A stretch of 64,000 nucleotides of DNA from DATCJA01 sp963814955. Its GTDB lineage: Bacteria > Acidobacteriota > Vicinamibacteria > Vicinamibacterales > UBA2999. This document shows positions 17,517-26,826 of the stretch, piece after piece. The stretch spans positions 124,001-188,000 of the forward strand of contig CAWFEX010000013.1 in assembly GCA_963814955.1 (NCBI GenBank), read 5' to 3'. Position 1 is the stretch's first letter, and each line of letters starts with the position of its first letter. The notes under the pieces are model-generated. The model was not told where the DNA came from, searched no databases, and was given only the letters and a program-made list of their open reading frames with translations. The position numbers and the translations under genes were made by a program.

Positions 17517-18794
17517 ATGAGACAGCGATTCCTCGTCGTTGCGGCGTCTATCGCGTTGGCTCTGCTGGCGTGGGACGCTGGCGTGGCCCTGGCCCATCAT
17601 TCCGTGTCGGCGACGTACATCTTCGGCAAGTCCGTCAGGATAGAAGGGACGCTGAAGGAGTTCATCTGGCGTAACCCGCACTCGTTCATGCGGGTGGAGG
17701 CGCCGGACGACAAAGGCATGAAGTACATCTGGATCGTCGAGGGCGCCGCCCCGCAGCAGCTCAGCGAAGGAGGCCTCACGGCGAGCACACTCCGGCCCGG
17801 CGATCAGGTCATCGTCACAGGACGGCCCGGACGCATCGCCGAAGACCACAAGCTGCTGCTGCACACCATCGAGCGGCCCTCGGACGGCTTCAAGTACCGA
17901 AGGTCCCAACAATCCACAGTGACCATCATGAAACGACGAACACTCGTCCCAGTCGCTTCTGCAGCGTTGTTGTTGCTCTCGACGCTCTCGGCTGCGCAGG
18001 CCCCGAAACCGGCGCCCGGCACGGCGTCAGCAACCCCGCGCACAGCGGCGGCGTTCGACATGACGGGTTACTGGGTGTCAGAGGTCACGGAGAAGTGGCG
18101 CTTCCGCATGATCGTGCCGGACAAGGGGGATTACACGCAGGTACCGCTCAATCCCGCTGGCCGCAAGATCGCAAACGCCTGGGACCCTGCGAAAGACGAG
18201 GCTGCGGGTGAGGCATGCAGGTCATACGGTGCCGCCGCGCTTTTGCAGGTGCCCGGCCGGCTGCACATCACCTGGCAGGATGACGCCACGATTCGGCTCG
18301 ATACGGATTCGGGTACGCAGACGCGCCTGTTTCGTTTCGCCCTTCCACAAGGTCAGGGCGCCCCGAGCGAGTCGAGGGGCGGCGCGCCCGCGCCTTCGAA
18401 TGGGGCGCCGACGTGGCAGGGACATTCGGTCGCCATGTGGGGCGGCGCCGAACCGAGGGACCGCCGCGACGGACAGGGAGGACCCGCAACCGACGATGAG
18501 GGCAATCTCGTCGCCGCGCGGCGCGAACCCGACTACCTGAAGGTGACGACCACCCGCATGCGTCCCGGGTATCTGCAGAAGAACGGCGTGCCCTACGGCG
18601 CGAACGCGGTCGTCGAAGAGTACTTCGATCTCGCGTCAGATCCGTACACGAAGAACACATGGCTGTTGGTGACAACGGTCGTCACGGATCCGCAATACCT
18701 CAACGAGCCGTTGATCATGCACTCGCATTTCAAGAAGCTGCCGGATGCCTCGGGATGGGATCCAACGCCGTGCCGCGCGAACGAACCGCGCTGA
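17517..18794 (+). CDS. DUF6152 protein fused to a GRWEGDTLVV-family-like secreted protein
   Basis: One open frame of 425 codons. Residues 1-~130 are a DUF6152 protein: signal peptide MRQRFLVVAASIALALLAWD, then AHHSVSATYIFGKSVRIEGTLKEFIWRNPHSF. At codon 138 (17928) an in-frame ATG begins a second complete signal peptide, MKRRTLVPVASAALLLL, followed by AFDMTGYWVSEVTEKWRFRM and a domain related to other secreted proteins here (TTRMRPGYLQKNGVPYG, EYFDLASDP). The two halves look like neighbouring genes that lost the stop between them. The start at 17517 is preferred over 17490 because of its AGGAAAG. The product could be one protein with a buried signal peptide, or two if an internal start at 17928 is used. 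Confidence 0.75.
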   Translation: MRQRFLVVAASIALALLAWDAGVALAHHSVSATYIFGKSVRIEGTLKEFIWRNPHSFMRVEAPDDKGMKYIWIVEGAAPQQLSEGGLTASTLRPGDQVIVTGRPGRIAEDHKLLLHTIERPSDGFKYRRSQQSTVTIMKRRTLVPVASAALLLLSTLSAAQAPKPAPGTASATPRTAAAFDMTGYWVSEVTEKWRFRMIVPDKGDYTQVPLNPAGRKIANAWDPAKDEAAGEACRSYGAAALLQVPGRLHITWQDDATIRLDTDSGTQTRLFRFALPQGQGAPSESRGGAPAPSNGAPTWQGHSVAMWGGAEPRDRRDGQGGPATDDEGNLVAARREPDYLKVTTTRMRPGYLQKNGVPYGANAVVEEYFDLASDPYTKNTWLLVTTVVTDPQYLNEPLIMHSHFKKLPDASGWDPTPCRANEPR

Positions 18795-18804
18795 GGATGG
18801 TCAG

Positions 18805-19668
18805 ATGAGAGTCACCCTTCTGATGCTCTTCGTCCTGCTGGGCCCCGGCTGGTCGTCATACGCGCAAGTCGATCTGGCCGGCGAATGGGGTCCGCGGAAC
18901 TACAACACCCACGTCGACATCGGCGACTACACGGGCATGCCGCTCAACGAAGAAGCTCGACTGAGAGCGATGGCCTGGCACCCCGATCAGCTCGACCTTC
19001 CGGAAAATCTCTGCCGGCCGCATCCGATTGACCACGGCTTGCGTGTATCCCCGTCGCAGCTGCGGATCACCAACGAGTTCGACCCCGAAACCCGAAGGCC
19101 CGTCGGCATCCGCCTGCTCGTGTCCTGGCAGGAGCCCCAGCAGGTGATCTACACGGATGGGCGGCCGCATCCCTCCCCGAACGCTCCTCACAAGTGGTCC
19201 GGATATTCGACTGGTCGCTGGGATCGCAACACGCTCGTGTACACGACGACGCACCTCAAGGAGGCGTATCTCTCGCGCAACGGCGTGCCGAAGAGCATCA
19301 AGTCGACGGTCACGACGCGGGTACACCGGTACGGCAGCCTGCTGACTGTCTGGTTCTTCATCAACGACCCCGCCTATCTGACCGCGCCGTACATTCGTGC
19401 GTCGAGCTTCGTTCTCGATCCGAACCAGATCATCCCGCCGTTTCCGTGTGAGATGAGCCCGGACGGCACGATCGTTCCGGCGGGCAAGGTGCCGAACTTC
19501 CTGCCGGGCAAGAACGAGGTGTTGCCCGAGTTTGCAACCGAGTACGGGATTCCACTCGAGGCGTCGCTCGGCGGCGAGGAAACGATGTACCCCGAGTACA
19601 TCAAGAAGATGAAGACCATGAAGGTGGCGCCACGCACGACGACCGACCACTATCGGCGCGCGCAGTGA
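18805..19668 (+). CDS. Secreted protein of unknown function
   Basis: A 287-residue protein starting MRVTLLMLFVLLGPGWSSYAQ at an ATG with GAGGATGG upstream, 10 bases after the previous stop, so translation is probably coupled. The body begins VDLAGEWGPRNYNTHVDIG and carries GYSTGRWDRNTLVYTTTHL, a weaker version of the GRWEGDTLVV block, then LSRNGVPKSIKSTVTT, shared with the second half of the fused upstream protein. It is longer than the other family members, with a C-terminal extension ending YIKKMKTMKVAPRTTTDHYRRAQ. It is probably periplasmic; its role is unknown. Confidence 0.75.
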   Translation: MRVTLLMLFVLLGPGWSSYAQVDLAGEWGPRNYNTHVDIGDYTGMPLNEEARLRAMAWHPDQLDLPENLCRPHPIDHGLRVSPSQLRITNEFDPETRRPVGIRLLVSWQEPQQVIYTDGRPHPSPNAPHKWSGYSTGRWDRNTLVYTTTHLKEAYLSRNGVPKSIKSTVTTRVHRYGSLLTVWFFINDPAYLTAPYIRASSFVLDPNQIIPPFPCEMSPDGTIVPAGKVPNFLPGKNEVLPEFATEYGIPLEASLGGEETMYPEYIKKMKTMKVAPRTTTDHYRRAQ

Positions 19669-19713
19669 GGGCATTCGATCACCTGTCCATCGCACTTCTC
19701 ACACGGCCGTAAC

Positions 19714-19785
19714 GGTCCGGCTGAAGCCGGACACTACGTACGAAGTAGCTTGTTACACATCGTAGTGTCCGGCTTCAGCCGGACC
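19714..19785. repeat. Large perfect inverted repeat (REP-like)
   Basis: Arms at 19714-19738 and 19761-19785 are exact 25-bp reverse complements with a 22-base loop. Each arm is itself nearly palindromic around TCCGGCTGAAGCCGGA. The second arm recurs without change at 54352-54376. This is the structure of an intergenic REP-type palindrome; it also could terminate transcription after the 18805-19668 gene. Confidence 0.85.
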
Positions 19786-19844
19786 AAGGGTTGTTCGGCG
19801 TACGAAACTACCTGCGACGCGCGTTCGCCCGAAGGAGTGAAACC

Positions 19845-20459
19845 ATGCACAGCACGATTTCGAAAAACTGCGCGGTGGGAATGTTCGTCCTGGGTGCAGC
19901 GGCCGTCGCCGCCCAGGCGCAGGGCCCCAACGATTCGTCGCCTTTGGTGCTGCCCGGTCACCGCTACGATCTGCCGGCCACCCTCATCACGGCTGCCCAG
20001 ATCGAGGCGCACAAGAAAAACATGATTGCCGCCAAAAATGACGACGTGCCCATGAACATGGTCAAGGCTGGCGGCGGCAGCGACAGGCATCAGGTCGGTA
20101 TCAGTGTGGTGAACCGCAACAAGGGACAAAAGAACCCGAACTATGCCGTTCACGATGATGTGGCAGAGGTCTACTACGTGATCGAGGGCAAGGGTCGTAT
20201 GAAACTCGGCGGCAAGATCACTGATTGGAAGCGCCGCCCTGTGAGCGCAGGCAACGGCAGGGGCAGCGCGGGGACGACGGCGGTGGGCGCCAGGGACGTG
20301 ACGATTGCGAAGGGCGACGTCCTCATCATCCCGGCGGGCACGCCTCACAAGTGGGAGGATGCCGAGGAGTTCACGAGCTATGTGGTGGTGCGCGTCGATC
20401 CGGACGGCGTCGCTCCCTTGATGGAGCTCGGAACCGCGAAATTCACTTCGCAGGATTAG
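19845..20459 (+). CDS. Secreted cupin protein
   Basis: A 204-residue protein; ATG at 19845 with AAGGAG upstream. It begins MHSTISKNCAVGMFVLGAAA and has a signal peptide ending near AAQAQG. The cupin core has HDDVAEVYYVIEGKGRMKLGG (motif 1) and VTIAKGDVLIIPAGTPHKWEDAEEF (motif 2), giving a probable metal site at the periplasmic side. It precedes a second exported cupin by 32 bases and then a carboxymuconolactone-decarboxylase-like gene; the three probably form one transcription unit. Cupins of this sort may be dioxygenases or isomerases, but no substrate can be assigned. Confidence 0.82.
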   Translation: MHSTISKNCAVGMFVLGAAAVAAQAQGPNDSSPLVLPGHRYDLPATLITAAQIEAHKKNMIAAKNDDVPMNMVKAGGGSDRHQVGISVVNRNKGQKNPNYAVHDDVAEVYYVIEGKGRMKLGGKITDWKRRPVSAGNGRGSAGTTAVGARDVTIAKGDVLIIPAGTPHKWEDAEEFTSYVVVRVDPDGVAPLMELGTAKFTSQD

Positions 20460-20491
20460 GCGCCAAGTCGATCTGTTCGAGGAGAACGAAG

Positions 20492-20998
20492 ATGATCAAA
20501 AAGATCGTATTCCGTGCACTCCTGATCGTCATGGCGGCGCTCTCACTTCACGATCTGATCGGAATGGCCCAGGGCGTGATGACGCCGCCCGGCAAATTCA
20601 TACCGTCAGCTCAGTGGAAGAAGATGCTCGATGACGACAAGCCCGAACTCGGGATCGTCGCCGGACAGGCTGCCCGAATCCTGCCGCCCTTCGTCATTCG
20701 CCGCCGGGTCGCAGGGCCCAACAACGCGAGCGTCCACACAAAGGAAGGCGATGGTGCGGACGTGACGGAGGTGTACTACATCCTCGAGGGTGGTGGTGCG
20801 TACACGACGGGCGGATCGATGCCGGATCCGAAGAACCGGACGGCCGGGATCAAGGGAGGCATGACGAACGAGATCAAGCCGGGTGATGTCATTGTCATCC
20901 CGCCAGGGACCGCTCACTGGTTCAGCAAAATCAATGGCCACGTGACGTACCTCGAGGCCCGATTCCCCGGGAACCTGCTGGCCGCGACCGGCAAATGA
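20492..20998 (+). CDS. Secreted cupin protein, paralogue of the previous gene
   Basis: A 168-residue protein starting MIKKIVFRALLIVMAALSLHD (ATG at 20492, GGAGAAC upstream). It has a signal-type N-terminus and the same motifs as its neighbour: GADVTEVYYILEGGGAYTTGG and NEIKPGDVIVIPPGTAHWFSKI. The shared VTEVYYILEG/VAEVYYVIEG segments point to tandem duplication, with the pair later diverging in the loop between motifs. Its stop at 20998 is 18 bases before the start of the next gene, with a GGAGG between them. Confidence 0.82.
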   Translation: MIKKIVFRALLIVMAALSLHDLIGMAQGVMTPPGKFIPSAQWKKMLDDDKPELGIVAGQAARILPPFVIRRRVAGPNNASVHTKEGDGADVTEVYYILEGGGAYTTGGSMPDPKNRTAGIKGGMTNEIKPGDVIVIPPGTAHWFSKINGHVTYLEARFPGNLLAATGK

Positions 20999-21015
20999 AA
21001 CGGATGGAGGCGCAA

Positions 21016-21720
21016 ATGAGATCTCAGGTGCTGACAGGTGTGTTGCTGATCGCAATCACCGTCACGGCCGGGCACGCGCTCACTCGCAGCCCGGAACAGA
21101 CATCGTCAGGAGCTGCGGGACAGTCCGCGCAGGCGTCCGGCCGGACCCTTCCTGCGGATATTTTTCCTGACACAGGGAACCGCTTTCCGGCAATCAAGCG
21201 GGAGCAGTTGAACGACGCCGGAAAGAAGCTCTATGACGCGAGGGGGGTTGCGGACGGCTTCGGGCCAGGAGGGATACGGCTCTATAGCCCGGCGGTGGCC
21301 GACACGATGACCAGCCTGAACGACTATCTTCGGCGCAAGTCGGGTCTCGAGCCTCGCCTGGTGGAGCTGGCGATCCTCGTGACAGCGCGGGAGATGGATT
21401 GTGAATATGTGTGGACCGCGCACGAGCCGCCGGCACTGAAAGCGGGTTTGCAGCAACAAATCATCGACACTGTGAAATACCGCAGACCCGTTGCAAACAT
21501 GGGAGAGAGGGAAGCGGTCATCATTCAGCTCGGTCGTGATTCGATCGGCAAACACAAGGTCGGCTCCGATACATTCGCGCGCGCCGTGAAACTATTTGGA
21601 CATCAGGGAGTGGTCGACATTGTTTCCCTGATGGGTGACTATGCGGCAACCACAATCCTGCTGAACGCCGCAGACCAGCGTGTGCGTCCGCGAGACAAGT
21701 CGCTGCTGCCGCTACCGTAG
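21016..21720 (+). CDS. Exported carboxymuconolactone decarboxylase-family protein
   Basis: A 234-residue protein. The ATG at 21016 is preceded by GGAGG; an overlapping ATG at 20995 is possible. It begins MRSQVLTGVLLIAITVTAGHA, a signal peptide. The CMD/AhpD-like core has YLRRKSGLEPRLVELAILVTAREMDCEYVWTAHEP, with Cys and His placed as in the family, and VKLFGHQGVVDIVSLMGDYAATTILLNA at the C-terminal helix. Family members are decarboxylases or peroxidase-related proteins; an exported form next to two cupins suggests ring-opened aromatic or lactone chemistry in the periplasm, which is inference. Confidence 0.8.
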   Translation: MRSQVLTGVLLIAITVTAGHALTRSPEQTSSGAAGQSAQASGRTLPADIFPDTGNRFPAIKREQLNDAGKKLYDARGVADGFGPGGIRLYSPAVADTMTSLNDYLRRKSGLEPRLVELAILVTAREMDCEYVWTAHEPPALKAGLQQQIIDTVKYRRPVANMGEREAVIIQLGRDSIGKHKVGSDTFARAVKLFGHQGVVDIVSLMGDYAATTILLNAADQRVRPRDKSLLPLP

Positions 21721-21736
21721 ATCCTCTTCATCACTT

Positions 21737-21769
21737 ACGTAGGGCGCCGCTTTATGCCGCGCCCTACGT
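21737..21769. repeat. Palindromic intergenic repeat with GCCGCTTTATGCCGC core
   Basis: Arms ACGTAGGGCGC at 21737-21747 and GCGCCCTACGT at 21759-21769 are exact reverse complements around a short T/A loop. The core matches the one at 32584-32604. It lies between convergent genes and may also act as a terminator. Confidence 0.75.
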
Positions 21770-21794
21770 TACGAAACCGGTTCCCGCAATCGCG

Positions 21795-24700
21795 TCAGAA
21801 GCCGTACTTGACGCCGAACTGCATGACTCGCGGCGTGCCGGCCATCGTGGTCACCCGGCCGAAGACCCCTGAACCGAAGTTCGTATCGGTGATCCTGCCT
21901 CCCTGGATCGGCCCCGCGATTGGAGCGCCCCAGTTGAACGTGTTCAGCAGATTGAAGGTCTCGACGCGCAGCTCCAGCGAACGGTTCGCGCCGAAGGGAA
22001 CCACGCGCGACAGCGCCAGGTCGATCGACCAGAATCCCGGCGCCCGTACGCTGTTCCGGCGGAAGTTGCCGAGCGTCCCAGGTGCTGGCAGCGCGAATGC
22101 GGCCGGGTTCAGCCAGTTGTTCGGACCCTTCTTGTCCCCGTACGGATTGTCGAGCACCTGGTCCACGCGCTGGTTCTGAATGCCGCTGAACGCGCGATCC
22201 TGGCCGGCGATCACATTGAGCGGCTGTCCCGATCGCGCGGTGACGATGCCCGAGATGCGCCAATCCGAGAGCGCGGCGCGCAGCGCGCTGTTGACCATCT
22301 GTGGCGTCCGCACGCCGGCGACCAACACGCCAATGTGGGTGCGATCCTGATCGCACAGCCCGCGATCGAACAGGAAATTCGTGGGATCGGTGTACCCGTT
22401 GGCGATCTGCGGGAACCCGCCGGTCTGCAGCGCCGGATCGCCGAAGCAGCGGGACACTGTGTAATTGCCGCTGAGGCTCAGGCCGTCTGCCGCTCGACGC
22501 TGGAACGACAGCTTCAGGCCTTTGTAGTCCTGTGTTCCCACCGCCTGGTGAATGTCCATGTTGCCGATGAGGCGCGCTGCCGCCGGGTTCTCGCCGGACA
22601 ACGACAGGACCCGCCGCTGGTTCAAGTTCGAGTTATTGCTGCACGTCGCATAGAAGACGCCGTCGAGCGTGCAGGGACCGAGCCCGAGGAACACGCCGGG
22701 ATTGATTGCGACCTGCTCCCACAGTCGATCGGTGTGGCTGCCAATGTAGCTCGCCGCCACCTGCCAGGCCAGGCCGAGCTGCCGCTCGATCGTGACGTTC
22801 CACTGCTGGATGCGCGGCGAGTTGATGTGCGGCTCGGTCGCGCCGTAGGCGCCGAACGGGAGGAACTGCGTGTCGCGGCTCGTCAGAATCGGATGCGGAT
22901 CCCCGCCGAGGTGCGCGTAGGGTCGATCGAATCCGCCGGGCGGATCCTCCACGATCGACCGGTTGCCGTACGGGGGGGAGTTCGCGTTGATGAGTTGATA
23001 CTCCGCGTTGGGGAAGTCGTAGGTGAGCCCGTAGGACGCACGCACCGCCGTGCGGCCGTTCCCGCTCACGTCCCAGCCGATGCCGACGCGCGGCGAGAAA
23101 TTCAGCCACTGGGTGTAGAGTCCGCGCTTGCCCGGCGGGAAGCCGGGATCGCCCGGATAGAGGAGTCCGGCCGGCGCGTTCACGAATGTCTGGCTCCTGA
23201 CGTTGTTCCGGAAATTGTCGCGGCTGAAGTTGTAGACGGCGCCGCTCGTGACGTTTTGTCCGAAGTACGGCTCCCAGCGGAGACCCCGCGTTGATCGTGA
23301 CGCGCGGCGTCGCCCGCCAGGTGTCCTGGGCATAGAGGCCCATGTACCACTGGTCCATCGGCAGAATGGCCGGGCCGCCATGCTCGAGCCGGCCGACGCG
23401 TCCCATGAGAAAGTCCGACAGTGCCAGCCCGGTCAACTGGCCGGTGAAGATCCAGAACCCGCCGGAACGGGCGTGCGTCTGGAAGTAATACTTCCAGTAC
23501 GCGGCGCTTGCGCCGAGCGAGATCTGATGATCGCCGTGCACGACCGTGAAGTCGTCGCTCAGCTGCGAGGCATTGGTCAGAAACCGGCTCGGCCCCTGAT
23601 TCTGGGCTTCGAACGCGCCCTGAACGCGCACCCACATGACATGCGGTTGATAGCTGTACACGTCGGAGCCGAGGTCGTAGGGATCAAAGGTATCTGGCGC
23701 GAAGCGGCTCACGGCGGAGCGGTTGAACGCGAACCGCAGCGAGTTCACCGTGTTGGGACCGAAGACGCGCGTGTTACCGACCGCCAGCGAATGGGCGAGC
23801 GCGTCGAGCCCCTGCAGCCCCACGTTGCTCGCGGCGTCGAACAACGACAGCACACTATCGCCTTCCCGCATCGGGCTCGGCATCGTCGCCGAGGTCGCCA
23901 GGTAGCGGCCGAAGATCGTGTCGTCGCTGGTGCGCTGGTAATCGATCCGCGCGAGATACTGAACCTCGTTGCTGTCCTTCGTTTGAGAATAGGTGACCTC
24001 GCCGCACGGATCCGTCGTTGTCGGCAGGTACTTGACCATGTTCAGCGCCGCCCTGCTGAGCAGCGCGGGATTGACGCGGTTGTTTTCGAACCCGCCCCGC
24101 AGCGCAATCTGCCGGCCCCCATTGCAGGCGGGCGACGCGAAGGCGGTGAAGTCGCCGGCCAGCATCGCCGCCGTTGGCACCCGCGCGAGGTTGGCGGCCG
24201 GCTTCTGCCGCACCATCGTTCCCTGCACGGCGCCGAAGAAGAAGAGCTTGTTCTGCACGATCGGCCCGCCGATCGTGCCGCCGAACTGGTTGCGCTTCAG
24301 GCCGTCGTCCACGCGGTTGCCGTCCGGGCCGACCTGCGCGAACGGGTTCGTCGCGTTGAAACGGTGATCGCGCACGAACTCGAACACGTTTCCCGTCAGG
24401 CGGTTCGTCCCCGACTTGGTGACTGCGTTGACTGCCGCCCCGGAATGCATTCCATGCTGCGCGTTCAGGCCGCTCGTGGCCACGCTGAACTCCTGTAGCG
24501 CATCCGGAAAGGGAAATGGCAGGTTCAGGTTGTCCTGCGGATTGTTGTGGGTGGCGCCGTCGAGCAGGTACGCCACGCCGAACGACTGTCCGCCGGCGAC
24601 CGACACGCCGAGGCCGCCCGGCACCGCTCGTGTCGGCGCGTTCGTGACCTGCACGGCCGCGCCCGCCACCATCACCAGCTCGACCGCGTTGCGGCCATTG

Positions 24701-25146
24701 AGCGGCAGCGCGAGGATTTCCTCGTTCCGGACGACCTCGCTGATGCCGGAGCTCTGGACGTCCACCAGCGGAGTCGTGCCTTCCACGGTGACCGATTCCT
24801 CCACAGCACCCACCACGAGCACCGCATTGATCACAGGCGTGGCCGCCACCTGCAGGACGATGCCCGTCTGGACGTATGAGCGGAAGCCCTGGAGCGACAC
24901 TTCCAGCCGGTACGGGCCGGGCGGCAGGTTCGACAGCACGTACGATCCATTGCTGTCGGTGACATCAGACCGGGTAAAACCGGTGTCGATCTGTGTGACT
25001 GTGAGCGTTGCGCCCGGCAATACGGCGCCACTCTCGTCTGTGACTCTGCCGCTGAGCTGCGCGGTCGACAACTGCGCCGACGCAACGGCACCAGTGAGCA
25101 GGACGGAAACCAGCGCGAGCGAACAGCCCCGGAGCACGCGTCCCAT
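21795..25146 (-). CDS. TonB-dependent receptor (Oar-like), frameshifted
   Basis: About 1116 residues after correcting one base. Signal peptide MGRVLRGCSLALVSVLLTGA, then a carboxypeptidase-regulatory domain (GRVTDESGAVLPGATLTV, GPYRLEVSLQGFRSY), a plug region (LPLNGRNAVELVMVAGA, VAYLLDGATHNNPQ) and a long beta-barrel ending RVMQFGVKYGF. At 23284-23287 a four-base C run (G on the coding strand) shifts the frame: VTINAG is followed by nonsense on one side, and by LRWEPYFGQN one base over. Such receptors import large nutrients with TonB-ExbBD energy. The start has GGAGGAGG upstream. Promoter and substrate are unknown; the gene lacks the LacI-type site seen before the other two receptors. Confidence 0.85.
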
Positions 25147-25351
25147 AGACCTCCTCCATCGAATGCGATCGATCGACGAACGGCGATAAGAACGGTTCCG
25201 AGTCCCGGTATGAAGATGCGATGGGGCAGCTGAGGGGCGTATTAGACCACCGGAAGAAAAGGGAGTCCAGATGCGACTTCTCTTCCGAAGCCGGCGCGAA
25301 GGGGCCGGCGTAAGGAGGACGTGTCATTCACACTAAGGAAGGCAGCCGTCG

Positions 25352-26578
25352 TTGAAAGATTCCATCGTCATAGTCGGTGCCGGCGCGGCCGGAATTGTCG
25401 CCGCGATATTTGCCTCCGAGCGATCGCCGGTTACCGTCATCGAGCGGACGAGCGACGGGGGGCGCAAGATCCTGATCAGCGGCGGCGGCCGGTGCAACAT
25501 CCTCCCCGTCGCGCTCGAACCCGACCGGTTTGTGACCGAATCGCCCGCCCATCTTCTGCGCGGTATGTTGCGGGCGTGGCCTCTGTCCGGGCAGCGGGAG
25601 TTCTTCGAACGCGAAGTGGGCATTCCGCTCACACTCGAAGAAAAAACGGGAAAGCTGTTTCCCCTCTCGGGTCGCGCAAGGGACGTCCGCGACGGGCTGA
25701 TCGATCTGGCGCGGCGGCGCGGCGTTGAATTTCAATGGGACACATCGCTGACCGGCCTTGCGCCAACATCCAACGGCTGGTGTGTCGCGACGACGCGAGG
25801 CGAGATCCACGCGCGAGCGGTGGTACTGGCAACCGGTGGATTGTCGGTGCCGAAGACAGGTAGCGACGGCGCAGGCATCCACATCGCCGCCAGGCTTGGC
25901 CACGTTCTGCACGATACGTATCCGGCGTTGACGCCGCTCATCGATGCGCCAGGCACATTCGCGTCGCTCTCGGGGGTGTCGCTCAACGTGCGATTGCGTG
26001 CGAAGTGGCGTGGCAAGTCCGCAGAGGCGTCCGGCGGCTTCCTGTTCACGCATGGCGGCTACAGCGGTCCGTCGGTGCTCGACCTGTCGCACGTCGCCGT
26101 GCGCAGCCGGATGAGCGAAGACGATGCGGCGCATGCCGCAGTGCTTCGCGTCGCCTGGTCCGCGAAAGATGCCGGCGTGTGGCAGCAGGAGCTCGCGACA
26201 TCAACCGCCCTCGTGGTCACGACTGTCGCACGACATCTGCCGCAGCGCCTGGCGGTACGACTGCTAGAGGAAGCGGGGATCCCGGGCGATCGAAGAGCCG
26301 CCGAATTGCGGCGTGACGAACGGGCCGCGCTGCTAAGCGCCCTGACGGCGTTCGTCCTGCCCTGGACCGGCGACGAGGGCTACAAGAAAGCGGAGGTCAC
26401 TGGCGGTGGCATCGCGCTCGACCAGGTGGATCCGCGAACACTGGAGAGCCGGCATCACGCGGGTTTGTTTCTGTGTGGTGAAATGCTTGACGCGTTCGGC
26501 CCTATAGGCGGCCACAACTTCGCCTGGGCGTGGTCCACTGGCCGCGCGGCAGGGCTCGGCGTCGCGCAATACGATTAG
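25352..26578 (+). CDS. BaiN/HI0933-like FAD-dependent oxidoreductase
   Basis: A 408-residue flavoprotein starting from TTG at 25352 with AAGGAAGG upstream; MKDSIVIVGAGAAGIVAAIFA is the Rossmann-fold dinucleotide site (GAGAAG). The family blocks GGRKILISGGGRCNIL, VVLATGGLSVPKTGSDG, GGFLFTHGGYSGPSVLDLS and the C-terminal AEVTGGGIALDQVDP with LFLCGEMLDAFGPIGGHNFAWAWSTG are all present. Members include a dehydrogenase of bile-acid metabolism and uncharacterised flavoproteins (YhiN-like); the reaction here is not determined. It is followed 10 bases later by the small Cys-rich gene, so they are probably co-transcribed. Confidence 0.9.
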   Translation: MKDSIVIVGAGAAGIVAAIFASERSPVTVIERTSDGGRKILISGGGRCNILPVALEPDRFVTESPAHLLRGMLRAWPLSGQREFFEREVGIPLTLEEKTGKLFPLSGRARDVRDGLIDLARRRGVEFQWDTSLTGLAPTSNGWCVATTRGEIHARAVVLATGGLSVPKTGSDGAGIHIAARLGHVLHDTYPALTPLIDAPGTFASLSGVSLNVRLRAKWRGKSAEASGGFLFTHGGYSGPSVLDLSHVAVRSRMSEDDAAHAAVLRVAWSAKDAGVWQQELATSTALVVTTVARHLPQRLAVRLLEEAGIPGDRRAAELRRDERAALLSALTAFVLPWTGDEGYKKAEVTGGGIALDQVDPRTLESRHHAGLFLCGEMLDAFGPIGGHNFAWAWSTGRAAGLGVAQYD

Positions 26579-26588
26579 GTGCGGTTTC

Positions 26589-26774
26589 ATGGAAGATCAT
26601 TTTGTCGTGACATGTCCTTACTGCGGCGAGGACATTGACATCTACGTGGAGCCTGACGTCGCTGGCAGCTTCGTTCAGGACTGCGAAGTGTGCTGCAACC
26701 CGTGGCGTGTTCGTGTCTCGCGCGACGGCAGCGATCGTCGTGTGGACGTGGCACGCGCAGATGGATCTGAGTAA
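26589..26774 (+). CDS. CPXCG-motif small Cys-rich protein
   Basis: A 61-residue protein, MEDHFVVTCPYCGEDIDIYV then CEVCCNPWRVRV, the pattern of the Cys-rich CPXCG family (PF14255) with two Cys-pair knuckles likely to hold one zinc. It has no known function. It starts 10 bases after the stop of the BaiN-like gene. Confidence 0.85.
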   Translation: MEDHFVVTCPYCGEDIDIYVEPDVAGSFVQDCEVCCNPWRVRVSRDGSDRRVDVARADGSE

Positions 26775-26826
26775 CTGTGTCTCTATGTCTCCGTGGCCGT
26801 CGGCAGTGAGGTAAGCCGTTGAGCGT

